Positions 7,322 through 13,394 of a stretch of 13,394 bases of DNA are shown piece by piece (position 1 is the first letter of the stretch; each line of letters starts with the position of its first letter). Source of the stretch: Hyphomicrobiales bacterium (lineage in GTDB: Bacteria; Pseudomonadota; Alphaproteobacteria; Rhizobiales; Aestuariivirgaceae); assembly GCA_023266715.1 (NCBI GenBank), contig JAHFPK010000050.1:1-13394 (forward strand). Direction: 5' to 3'. Under the pieces are notes generated by a model. It saw nothing but the letters and a program-made list of their open reading frames with translations, was not told where the DNA came from and made no database searches. Position numbers and translations under genes: made by a program.

Positions 7322-7890
7322 CTCCCGAACCAGCACGACGAAGATATGGCCTTGCGCTTCTGCCAATTGTGATTTTTGCGGGGCTTGCCCTTGTGTTCTG
7401 GAAAGGCCTGTCCGGAGATCCATCGAATCTTCCATCGGCCCTCATCGGCAAGCCCGTTCCGGAGTTTGCCCTGCCTGCAATCGAGAACTCAAATATCCCC
7501 GGCCTCACCTCGGGAGATCTCAAATCTGGCAAAATCTCCGTGGTAAATATCTGGGCCTCCTGGTGCGGGCCCTGCCGACTTGAGCATCCCGTTCTGCTCG
7601 AGCTTTCCAAAAGGGAAGACATTCGACTCGTTGGCATCAACAATAAGGACAAGGCTGAAAATGCCCGGCGGTTCTTGGGCACCCTGGGCCAGCCCTATGC
7701 CGCCATTGGCGCCGACATCGATGGACGCACGACAATCGACTGGGGAAGCTACGGCGTGCCGGAAACCTTCATCATCGATGGCAAGGGCATCATTCGCTTC
7801 AAATGGATTGGCCCGCTTTCGCCGGAAATCATGACCGGGGTTTTCGCAAACGAAATTGAAAAGGCAAAACAGCTCGTGCCGGTTAATTAG
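7318..7890 (+). CDS. ccmG: Thiol:disulfide interchange protein CcmG/DsbE
   Basis: CcmG is a periplasmic, membrane-anchored thioredoxin-like protein that keeps apocytochrome c (or CcmH) cysteines reduced for heme ligation. The 190-residue product has an N-terminal anchor (LALLPIVIFAGLALVFW, 12-28) and then GKPVPEFALPAI (44-55), typical of the family. The redox motif is WCGPC, with C83 and C86 inside NIWASWCGPCRLEHP, and the cis-proline is P148 in YGVPETF. The start is GTG 7318, overlapping the ccmD stop by 4 nt; no separate ribosome binding site is evident, so it is probably translationally coupled. It is the last gene of the plus-strand run. Its TAG stop (7888-7890) overlaps the stop of the convergent MarR gene. 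Confidence 0.95.
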   Translation: MTPEPARRRYGLALLPIVIFAGLALVFWKGLSGDPSNLPSALIGKPVPEFALPAIENSNIPGLTSGDLKSGKISVVNIWASWCGPCRLEHPVLLELSKREDIRLVGINNKDKAENARRFLGTLGQPYAAIGADIDGRTTIDWGSYGVPETFIIDGKGIIRFKWIGPLSPEIMTGVFANEIEKAKQLVPVN

Positions 7891-8387
7891 CGCGCCTTGC
7901 GGGGGCGAACCTTGCGCACCACTTTTTCCGGTTCCTTTTCTTCGACCTTGTCCATTTCAGACGCCAGGCTGGTCAAACATTCAAGAAGTGTTTTACGGTC
8001 GGCGTTTGGCAAAGCCGTAAGAAGCTGCCGGTCAACTTCCTCGGCTCCGGACTGCGCCTGCTTCAGCATTTTCTTGCCGATGGGTGTGAGCCTTATGGCA
8101 TTGGTGCGCGCATCGTCCTTGGTGCGTCGGCGCTGCACATAACCCTGCGCCATGAGCCGGGCCACAAGATCCGCCAGTGTCGAGCGGTCGATGCCGGTCA
8201 TCTTCACAAGTTCGGTCTGGCTGCGGCCCTCATGGGCGTCAGCCGCCAACAACACCGTGAACTGACGATGTGTCAGGCCGGACTTGCCGGTTTCGCTCAT
8301 ATAGAGATGAATGGAATATTGCACTGCGCGCTTCAACAGATGCGATAATGATCGCGACAGTTGTTTCACGTCCTTGTTGCCGCTCAT
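7887..8387 (-). CDS. MarR-family transcriptional regulator
   Basis: The 166-residue protein has the MarR winged-helix architecture. N-terminal dimerisation helices (about 8-33) are followed by GLTHRQFTVLLAA (37-49) and helix-turn-helix QTELVKMTGIDRSTLADLVARL (57-78). The basic wing is RRRTKDDARTNAIRLT (86-101), and long C-terminal helices are followed by an unusually basic tail (VVRKVRPRKAR). MarR proteins usually bind palindromes as dimers and repress nearby genes or themselves, often responding to small phenolics or oxidants; the ligand here cannot be deduced. ATG 8385-8387 is preceded by AGGAG at 9 nt spacing. It converges on ccmG with overlapping stop codons. A 6-5-6 inverted repeat lies 25 nt upstream of the start. 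Confidence 0.9.
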   Translation of the reverse strand: MSGNKDVKQLSRSLSHLLKRAVQYSIHLYMSETGKSGLTHRQFTVLLAADAHEGRSQTELVKMTGIDRSTLADLVARLMAQGYVQRRRTKDDARTNAIRLTPIGKKMLKQAQSGAEEVDRQLLTALPNADRKTLLECLTSLASEMDKVEEKEPEKVVRKVRPRKAR

Positions 8388-8411
8388 TGGCCCCTACTCC
8401 TGCACAAGCGA

Positions 8412-8428
8412 ATCAAACATATTTTGAT
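8412..8428. promoter_or_regulatory. Inverted repeat, candidate MarR autoregulatory operator
   Basis: ATCAAA-N5-TTTGAT is a perfect inverted repeat of 6-bp arms, with the AT-rich centre CATAT, located 25 bp upstream of the MarR-family start codon. The length (17 bp) and symmetry fit the two-half-site operators typical of MarR dimers. Its position would block transcription of the regulator gene. Binding is inferred, not shown. Confidence 0.5.
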
Positions 8429-8620
8429 CCCCCGCCGTATTGCTTGCCCCATCGCTCTCTGCCCGTCGCATCCCACTCTGCGCCTGACATTCAGAAAGCC
8501 GATGAGTCCTAGCGTTTCAACTTCAAGGCGGCAAGCAAAAAAGAACAGGCCTGCCGCACCGCAACCATCTAAAATCATCCGGACACGGATTACAACTCTT
8601 GACTTATGAAAATTGCCCCG

Positions 8621-9190
8621 TCAAGCGGACGGCACGTCCGGCTTTGAGGCCTCATCCTCGATCATGTGTTTGGCCATGAAAGGCGCGTTCGCAAGTGCGA
8701 ATACCAGGGTCAGCCCGAGAAGTCCAAACACCTTGAAGTTGACCCACATGTCGGTGCTCACATTCCGCCAGATCAGTTCGTTGAGGGCAGCCACACACAA
8801 AAAGAAAACCCCCCAGCGCAGGGTGAGTGCACGCCATGCCTCCTGCGGAAGATTGATCGCCTCGCCCACCACATATTTTATGAACAGCTTGCCGAAATAG
8901 AGCCCGCCCAGAAGCGTTGCGCCAAAGAACACGTTGATCAGCGTAACCTTGACCTTGATGAACGTGTCATCATGAAGCCAGATTGTGAGGCCGCCGAAGA
9001 TGCCGACAAAGATGGCGCTGAACAACGGAACCTTGGCAATTTTTTTCGTGAGTATCCATGAGGCAGCGAGCGCAATGGCTGTAGCCACCATGAATATGCC
9101 CGTGCCCCAGAACACGCCGCCCTTCCAGTTGCCAATGAAGAAGGCAAGCAGCGGGCCGAACTCGATGAGAAATTTGGGAAGCGGTTTCAT
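8621..9190 (-). CDS. yciB: Inner-membrane-spanning protein YciB (septation protein A family)
   Basis: YciB/IspZ (intracellular septation protein A family) is a polytopic inner-membrane protein. In Shigella it affects septation, and in E. coli it is linked to the envelope and elongasome; its biochemical role is not established. The 189-residue product begins KFLIEFGPLLAFF, has about five membrane spans, and contains the family-defining loop HDDTFIKVKVTLINVFFG (73-90). Later come WRALTLRWGVFF (119-130) and LNELIWRNVSTDMWVNFK (136-153). The last residues (EDEASKPDVPSA) are a polar tail. The ATG overlaps the ftsY stop by 4 nt, placing it last in the dapF-mtaB-ftsY-yciB operon. No convincing terminator follows. 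Confidence 0.93.
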   Translation of the reverse strand: MKPLPKFLIEFGPLLAFFIGNWKGGVFWGTGIFMVATAIALAASWILTKKIAKVPLFSAIFVGIFGGLTIWLHDDTFIKVKVTLINVFFGATLLGGLYFGKLFIKYVVGEAINLPQEAWRALTLRWGVFFLCVAALNELIWRNVSTDMWVNFKVFGLLGLTLVFALANAPFMAKHMIEDEASKPDVPSA

Positions 9191-10728
9191 GTCTCGCTTA
9201 GTCCTGAAATGGCGCGGGCAAAGGCATCCGCATCGAAAGGTTGAAGGTCATCAATGGTTTCACCAACGCCAATGGCATGGATCGGTAGTGCGAATTTTTC
9301 CGCGATCGCCACTAGAATACCACCGCGCGCCGTGCCATCAAGTTTGGTCATGATGAGGCCGGTGACGCCGGCGACCTTGGTGAAAATATCGGCCTGCGAA
9401 ATGGCATTCTGTCCCGTGGTCGCATCCAGTATGAGCAACACGGCGTGGGGGGCGGTTTCATCCTGCTTCTTGACCACCCGCACGATCTTGTCGAGCTCGT
9501 CCATAAGGTAGGCCTTGTTCTGCAGGCGCCCGGCCGTGTCGATGAACAGGATATCCGTGCCGTCCTCGCGCGCCGTCTGCATCGCATCATAGGCAAGCCC
9601 CGATGAATCCGACCCCGTGGGCCGCGACAAGGTCTTGGCGCCCACGCGTTCGCCCCAGATGGTGAGTTGCTCGATGGCGGCAGCGCGGAAGGTATCGCAG
9701 GCCGCAAACATGACCTTAAAGCCTTCGCCCGTGGCGATGGCGCCGAGTTTGCCGATGGTCGTGGTCTTGCCAGCCCCATTGACGCCCACGACAAGAATGA
9801 CGAAGGGCTTCTCGCTGCCGAAATTAAACGGCACTTCGACGGGCTTCAGCACCTTGGCCACTTCTTCCGCCAGAATGCGTTTGACCTCTTCCGGTTCAAT
9901 TTCCTTGTCATAACGCCCTGCCGAGACAGCCTTGATGATGCGCTCCGAAACCGCAACACCGAGATCGGCTTGGATCAGCACATCTTCCAATTCTTCAAGC
10001 GTTGACGCATCCAGCTTACGCTTGGTGAAGATTGAGGTGATCGACGAGGTGATTGACTTCGAGGATTTGGACAGGCCCTTGGTGAGGCGCGACAGCCAGC
10101 CCTTGCGCTCTTCGACAACTGGAACAGGAGCGGGCTCGGGTTCAGGCGCAACACGTTCCTTGACTGGCGCGGGAGCTACAGGCTCAGGAACCTTTTCAAT
10201 AACCGGAGGCGGAACGACAATCGCGATTTTTGGTTGCGGCGCTTCAACTTCAATTTTCTTTTGAGGTACAGGCTTTGGAAGTGGAGTAACCTTTTTGGGT
10301 TCCGGCTTTTTCGGCTCAGGTTTTTTGACTTCAACCTTCTTAGGTTCAGCCTTCCTGGGTTCAGATCTCTTAGGTTCTGGTTCTTTAGGTTCGGGCTTCT
10401 TGTCCTCGACCTTCTTCGGCGCAACTTTCTTCGGCTCAGGTTTTTTGACTTCAACCTTCTTTGGTTCCGGCGCTGCCTTGAGTTTTGGTTCTGGTTTTTT
10501 CGGTTCAGGTTTTTTAGGCGCTGGTTTTTTCGCTTCGACCTTGGGAGGTTCGACAGGCGTCGGTTCAGGCTTTGCCTTCGCCTCGGGCTCTGGCTTTGGA
10601 AGCTCCGGGACAACTTCAACTACAACAGGTGCAGGCGCTTCGAGCTGTTCCACAACAGGCGGAGGGGGTGGAGCTTCTTCAGTTTTGCCGACGATCCGGT
10701 TGAAAAGTTTCTTGAAAAACCCGCTCAT
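9187..10728 (-). CDS. ftsY: Signal recognition particle receptor FtsY
   Basis: FtsY is the SRP receptor GTPase at the inner membrane that takes ribosome-nascent-chain complexes from Ffh to SecYEG. The 513-residue protein starts with a membrane-targeting amphipathic segment MSGFFKKLFNRIVGK. A long low-complexity A domain (about 20-207) follows, dominated by KKPEP/EPKKVEVKK repeats between 66 and 168. The N domain begins at about 210 (GWLSRLTKGLSKSS; LEELEDVLIQADLG). The G domain has P-loop GVNGAGKTTT (315-324), DTFRAAAIEQL (345-355), DTAGR (397-401), TKLDG (461-465), and ends GVGETIDDLQPF. All GTPase motifs are intact. A shorter start inside the repeat region would lose the amphipathic helix, so the ATG at 10728 is preferred. 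It overlaps mtaB and yciB by 4 nt each. Confidence 0.97.
   Translation of the reverse strand: MSGFFKKLFNRIVGKTEEAPPPPPVVEQLEAPAPVVVEVVPELPKPEPEAKAKPEPTPVEPPKVEAKKPAPKKPEPKKPEPKLKAAPEPKKVEVKKPEPKKVAPKKVEDKKPEPKEPEPKRSEPRKAEPKKVEVKKPEPKKPEPKKVTPLPKPVPQKKIEVEAPQPKIAIVVPPPVIEKVPEPVAPAPVKERVAPEPEPAPVPVVEERKGWLSRLTKGLSKSSKSITSSITSIFTKRKLDASTLEELEDVLIQADLGVAVSERIIKAVSAGRYDKEIEPEEVKRILAEEVAKVLKPVEVPFNFGSEKPFVILVVGVNGAGKTTTIGKLGAIATGEGFKVMFAACDTFRAAAIEQLTIWGERVGAKTLSRPTGSDSSGLAYDAMQTAREDGTDILFIDTAGRLQNKAYLMDELDKIVRVVKKQDETAPHAVLLILDATTGQNAISQADIFTKVAGVTGLIMTKLDGTARGGILVAIAEKFALPIHAIGVGETIDDLQPFDADAFARAISGLSET
10270..10560. repeat. Low-complexity repeat array within ftsY
   Basis: This stretch encodes the Lys-Pro-Glu-rich part of the FtsY A domain, with KKPEP occurring six times between residues 72 and 144. 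At DNA level a 32-bp segment is identical at 10310-10341 and 10430-10461, exactly 120 bp (40 codons) apart. Within it, shorter units of the GGTTCAGG/GGTTCCGG plus TTTTTT type recur. The in-frame period suggests growth by slippage or unequal recombination. Confidence 0.85.
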
Positions 10729-11972
10729 GCGGCAAGCCTGGCTTCGAGATAGGTGCCGCTGGCACCAGTGACGTGGGCCTTGACGATGGCGCCGGGAGAG
10801 AGGCTTTGCGCAAATTTCACCTGGGCGAACTGTTCATTGCGGCCTGAATTCAGGGATTCAACCAATACACGTTGCGTGGCCCCGATGGAGTTGTTGAGGA
10901 AGCGGAACAATCGCTCTTCCCCCTTTGCCCGCAATCGCTGCGCCCGTTCCCTGATAATGCCCTTGTCCAATTGCGGCATGCGTGCGGCCGGTGTTTCTGG
11001 CCGGGGCGAGAAGGGGAATACATGGAGATAGGTAAGACCACATTCATCGACAATCCGGAGCGAGTTCTCGAACATCTCATCAGTTTCGGTCGGGAAGCCT
11101 GCAATGATATCCGCGCCAAACACCATATCTGGACGGCGCGATTTCAGCTCATGGCAGAATGCGATGGAATCTTCGCGGGCGTGCCGGCGCTTCATGCGCT
11201 TCAGGATCATGTTGTCGCCGGACTGCAGCGAAAGATGAATATGGGGCATCAGGCGTGTCTCACCCGCCATGACATCCATCAATTCCGCATCGGCTTCAAT
11301 GGAGTCAATCGATGACAACCGCAAACGTTTGAGATCGGGCACGTGTTTCAGAATGCGATTGACCAGTGCCCCAAGCTTCGGCGCACCTTCGAGATCGGCC
11401 CCCCACGAGGTGATATCAACGCCGGAAAGAACGACTTCCGCATAGCCATTGGCAACAAGCCTGCGCACCTGCTCAACCGCCTGATGAATTTCAGCCGATC
11501 GTGAATTGCCGCGGCCAAAGGGAATGATGCAGAAGGTGCAGCGATGGTCACAGCCATTTTGCACCTGCACGAAAGCGCGGGTGCGTTCCGTGAGGCCCTC
11601 AATCATGTGCAGATGATTCTTACGCGGGCTCATGATCTCGCTCGCCCGAACCCGATCATTGGCACCGGGCAACCAGCTCTGCGGCTGCAGCTTCTCTTCA
11701 TTGCCGAGAACCATGGATACTTCCGGCATTTCGGCAAACATCTCCGGCGTCGTCTGCGCCGCACAGCCCGTGACAATTATTTTTGCACCGGGCTCTTCCT
11801 TGTGGGCTTTGCGAATGGCCTGCCTCGCCTGGCGCGTCGCTTCCGCCGTTACTGCGCAAGTATTGAAGACAATCGCATCCTTTAATCCGGCCTTCGCCGC
11901 ATGGCCGCGCATCACTTCTGACTCATAAGTATTGAGCCTGCAGCCGAAGGTGACGAATTCGGTTTCGCTCAT
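10725..11972 (-). CDS. mtaB: tRNA t6A37 methylthiotransferase MtaB
   Basis: MtaB is a radical SAM enzyme that converts t6A at position 37 of ANN-decoding tRNAs into ms2t6A, using two iron-sulfur clusters. The 415-residue protein has the N-terminal MTTase domain with cluster ligands C11 (FGCRLNTYES), C39 (NTCAVTAEA) and C70 (VTGCAAQ). The radical SAM motif CDHRCTFC carries C141, C145 and C148 and is followed by IPFGRGNSRS. A C-terminal TRAM-like region follows (about 355-412, RVLVESLN and GAIVKAHVTGA). The NTYES sequence after the first Cys and the absence of a second N-terminal extension favour MtaB over MiaB or RimO. Its ATG overlaps the dapF stop, and its stop overlaps the ftsY start, each by 4 nt. 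Confidence 0.93.
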   Translation of the reverse strand: MSETEFVTFGCRLNTYESEVMRGHAAKAGLKDAIVFNTCAVTAEATRQARQAIRKAHKEEPGAKIIVTGCAAQTTPEMFAEMPEVSMVLGNEEKLQPQSWLPGANDRVRASEIMSPRKNHLHMIEGLTERTRAFVQVQNGCDHRCTFCIIPFGRGNSRSAEIHQAVEQVRRLVANGYAEVVLSGVDITSWGADLEGAPKLGALVNRILKHVPDLKRLRLSSIDSIEADAELMDVMAGETRLMPHIHLSLQSGDNMILKRMKRRHAREDSIAFCHELKSRRPDMVFGADIIAGFPTETDEMFENSLRIVDECGLTYLHVFPFSPRPETPAARMPQLDKGIIRERAQRLRAKGEERLFRFLNNSIGATQRVLVESLNSGRNEQFAQVKFAQSLSPGAIVKAHVTGASGTYLEARLAA

Positions 11973-12826
11973 GCGGCCAGCTCCGACGGCAGCACGCCAT
12001 CAAACTCATAGGCCACGGGGCCCGTCATCAGCACATGGTCGTCGCTTTCGCGCCATTCCATCATGAGATCGCCGCCCGGCAAGGTGATGCGGCATTTGCG
12101 GTCAATGATCTTGATGCGTGCACCCGCCGCCATCACGGCGCAGGCCGCTGTACCGCAAGCCTTGGTCAGGCCCGCACCACGCTCCCAGACCTTGAGCGTG
12201 ACATGATCGCGTGAATCAACCCGCGCCAGCGAAATATTGGCACGCTGCGGAAACAGGTGATGATGCTCCAGCATGGGGCCAACCTTTGAAAGATCGACCA
12301 CATCGAGATCATCCACCCAGAAAATGCAATGGGGATTGCCGACATTCACCACCGAGGGCGAATGAATGAGCGGGTGATCAATGGGCCCGACTTGCAGTTC
12401 GATATGGCGCGTATCGTGGAATGGTTCCGACAGCGGAATATCCTTCCAGTCAAAACGCGGCACGCCATTATCGACCGTCACCAGCCTGTCACCCGCCTTG
12501 CGCGCCGCCAGAAACCCGCCGAGCGTATCGATAGTGGCCGTGGTTGTTTTCTTCTCGTCAAACAGCATGTCGGCCACGCAGCGCGAGGCATTGCCGCAGC
12601 TTTCAACCTGCCCGCCTTCATTGTTCCACACCAGCATGCGCACGTCGGCAACGTCGGATTTTTTCAGGACGATGACCTGGTCGCAGCCAATCCCCGCCTT
12701 CCGGTCGGCGATGGCGCGTGCCTTCACCTCATCCATGGAAATCACGCGGGCCCGCCCGTCAAGCACGACAAAATCATTGCCGAGCCCGTTCATCTTGCGA
12801 AAGGGAATTGCGCCTGCCTGGGTCAT
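11969..12826 (-). CDS. dapF: Diaminopimelate epimerase
   Basis: DapF interconverts LL- and meso-diaminopimelate without a cofactor, feeding lysine and peptidoglycan synthesis in the cytoplasm. The 285-residue protein shows KMNGLGNDFVVLD (11-23) and the two catalytic cysteines, C77 in ESCGNASRC and C224 in KACGTAACA. NPHCIFWVDD (164-173) and WERGAG (214-219) are also present. Both thiols needed for the two-base mechanism are there. It is the first gene of the minus-strand operon. The ATG at 12826 has no purine-rich Shine-Dalgarno. A TATAAC hexamer sits 8 nt upstream, so a leaderless transcript is possible. An in-frame ATG at codon 12 has no better ribosome binding site and would remove the conserved strand before NGLGNDF. 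Confidence 0.96.
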   Translation of the reverse strand: MTQAGAIPFRKMNGLGNDFVVLDGRARVISMDEVKARAIADRKAGIGCDQVIVLKKSDVADVRMLVWNNEGGQVESCGNASRCVADMLFDEKKTTTATIDTLGGFLAARKAGDRLVTVDNGVPRFDWKDIPLSEPFHDTRHIELQVGPIDHPLIHSPSVVNVGNPHCIFWVDDLDVVDLSKVGPMLEHHHLFPQRANISLARVDSRDHVTLKVWERGAGLTKACGTAACAVMAAGARIKIIDRKCRITLPGGDLMMEWRESDDHVLMTGPVAYEFDGVLPSELAA

Positions 12827-12834
12827 TTCAGGGG

Positions 12835-12840
12835 GTTATA
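12835..12840 (-). promoter_or_regulatory. Possible -10 element of the dapF operon
   Basis: On the minus strand this reads TATAAC, five of six matches to the -10 consensus, 8 nt before the dapF ATG. A start site 6-8 nt downstream would fall at or next to the ATG. The expected -35 position (around 12858-12863) reads AGCTTT, a poor match, so the promoter call is weak. Confidence 0.3.
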
Positions 12841-13210
12841 TGGGAAAAGGCCGGGGAAAAGCTAGCCCGCTTGCTGATCCATGTGCTGCGTGCTTTCTCT
12901 CACAAAAAGCGGAAGGGAATTTATGGCATTTTTGCAAGCGGGGCTTAATCAGGATTACCCGGATAGCTCCAATAAACTTAATCAGCCAACGGATCAATTA
13001 TCCCAGCCTTCCTGAAACAGAAGGTATCTAGTCGCGCCCACATGAAGCCAATTTTGCCGCGGCCAATGATTGAGCCAATACTAGCCTTGGAAATGCCTCC
13101 ATAAAGAGTGATGGGCTTGGGCTGACCTACCGGACGACTTTCACGCCGCGCCGTTAGTTTGGACCTCAACAGCTGTCTGCGCTTATGGATCAGCCCAAGT
13201 AAGTGTCGTT

Positions 13211-13238
13211 GAAGGGAAGGGGTGGAGCCCCTCCCTTC
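13211..13238 (+). terminator. GC-rich hairpin, possible terminator
   Basis: GAAGGGA pairs with TCCCTTC and GGGG pairs with CCCC, with one bulged A at 13218, a T-G closing pair and a GGA loop. On the plus strand it is followed by TTCTTCTCCTCG, a pyrimidine-rich but imperfect U tract. No plus-strand gene precedes it, so it could end an unrecognised small RNA or be a relic. The direction is uncertain. Confidence 0.45.
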
Positions 13239-13267
13239 TTCTCCTCGTTGGCCGATTCCCCAAATTA

Positions 13268-13318
13268 TTAAACGATTTAAACGAAAGGAGATTTGTCCTT
13301 GTGAGATGTTTTAAACGA
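13268..13318. repeat. Three TTAAACGA direct repeats in AT-rich DNA
   Basis: TTAAACGA occurs at 13268-13275, 13277-13284 and 13311-13318. The first two are offset by 9 bp and the third lies 34 bp after the second; copies 1 and 3 extend to TTAAACGATT. An AAAGGAG run (13284-13290) follows the second copy. They may be protein-binding sites upstream of a gene beyond the window edge; the function is unknown. Confidence 0.5.
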
Positions 13319-13394
13319 TTACACTGATTGTTTATAAGAAACTCTAGTTTTCTTCTTATTTAGAATTTTATCGCAATGAGATATCTGAGATTAT

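Larger units (their letters stand above)
12841..13394. other. Intergenic region without a confident gene
   Basis: No open frame here has both a good start and recognisable family motifs. The longest candidate, on the minus strand at 12978-13169, needs a TTG start and resembles nothing I know. The region holds a GC-rich hairpin at 13211-13238. From about 13260 to the window edge composition falls to roughly 27% GC with TTAAACGA repeats. No tRNA, SRP RNA, tmRNA or RNase P signature was recognised. Confidence 0.6.

Noticed and set aside
8528..8557. Nine-bp stem (with one G-U pair) between yciB and the MarR gene
   Set aside because: On the minus strand it has a 12-nt loop and no following U tract, so it does not qualify as an intrinsic terminator.
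10234..10771. Two overlapping plus-strand frames rich in Phe/Leu/Arg and in Gly-Ser-Phe repeats
   Set aside because: They are antisense translations of the FtsY Lys-Pro-Glu repeat DNA; the repetitive look comes entirely from that array.
12978..13169. Minus-strand 63-codon frame upstream of dapF
   Set aside because: It needs a TTG start, has no clear Shine-Dalgarno and matches no family I recognise. It could be a decayed fragment but cannot be supported.
13301..13327. Eight-codon GTG-initiated frame after AAAGGAG
   Set aside because: The spacing from the ribosome binding site is long, the peptide (MRCFKRLH) has no attenuator-like codon run, and no downstream gene is visible to be regulated.

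Overview
The window looks like a chromosomal segment of an alphaproteobacterium, most likely Hyphomicrobiales (Rhizobiales-like). The basis is gene content and order: a divergent phaR / phaAB poly-hydroxybutyrate locus, a System I cytochrome c maturation cluster ccmABCDG, and a tightly overlapped dapF-mtaB-ftsY-yciB operon. Coding DNA is moderately GC-rich. No rRNA, tRNA, CRISPR array or intact insertion sequence was recognised.

Layout. (1) 1-1954: a plus-strand gene for a TPR + ATP-grasp-like protein, closed by a perfect 16-bp-stem hairpin terminator. (2) 1999-2328, minus strand: the N-terminal part of an outer-membrane beta-barrel protein with two in-frame stops and no C-terminus, read here as a pseudogene. 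(3) 2465-3070 minus: phaR. The intergenic region, dense in TGCA/TTGCAA motifs, probably holds the PhaR operator. (4) 3245-7890 plus: phaA, phaB, ccmA, ccmB, ccmC, ccmD (48 codons), ccmG, with gaps of 23 nt or less or with overlaps. This looks like one transcription unit joining acetoacetyl-CoA and 3-hydroxybutyryl-CoA synthesis to cytochrome c biogenesis. (5) 7887-8387 minus: a MarR-family regulator whose stop codon overlaps that of ccmG, with an inverted repeat just upstream of its start that may be its own operator. (6) 8621-12826 minus, transcribed dapF > mtaB > ftsY > yciB, each junction a 4-nt overlap. Products are diaminopimelate epimerase, a tRNA methylthiotransferase, the SRP receptor FtsY with a long repetitive Lys-Pro-Glu N-terminal domain, and the inner-membrane protein YciB. 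(7) 12827-13394: no confident gene; a hairpin near 13211-13238, then a sharp drop to roughly 27% GC with TTAAACGA direct repeats.

How the genes work together. PhaA condenses two acetyl-CoA and PhaB reduces acetoacetyl-CoA, supplying monomer for a PHA synthase (phaC) that is not in the window; PhaR is the expected feedback regulator. CcmABCD handle heme for export to CcmE, and CcmG is the periplasmic thioredoxin-like reductant for apocytochrome c; ccmE, ccmF and ccmH are not in the window. Most genes are conserved housekeeping functions. The least ordinary content is the TPR/ATP-grasp protein, the beta-barrel pseudogene, the FtsY repeat domain, the pha-ccm fusion operon, the two candidate operators and the AT-rich right edge. 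I did not find convincing evidence of a wholly new multi-gene system.
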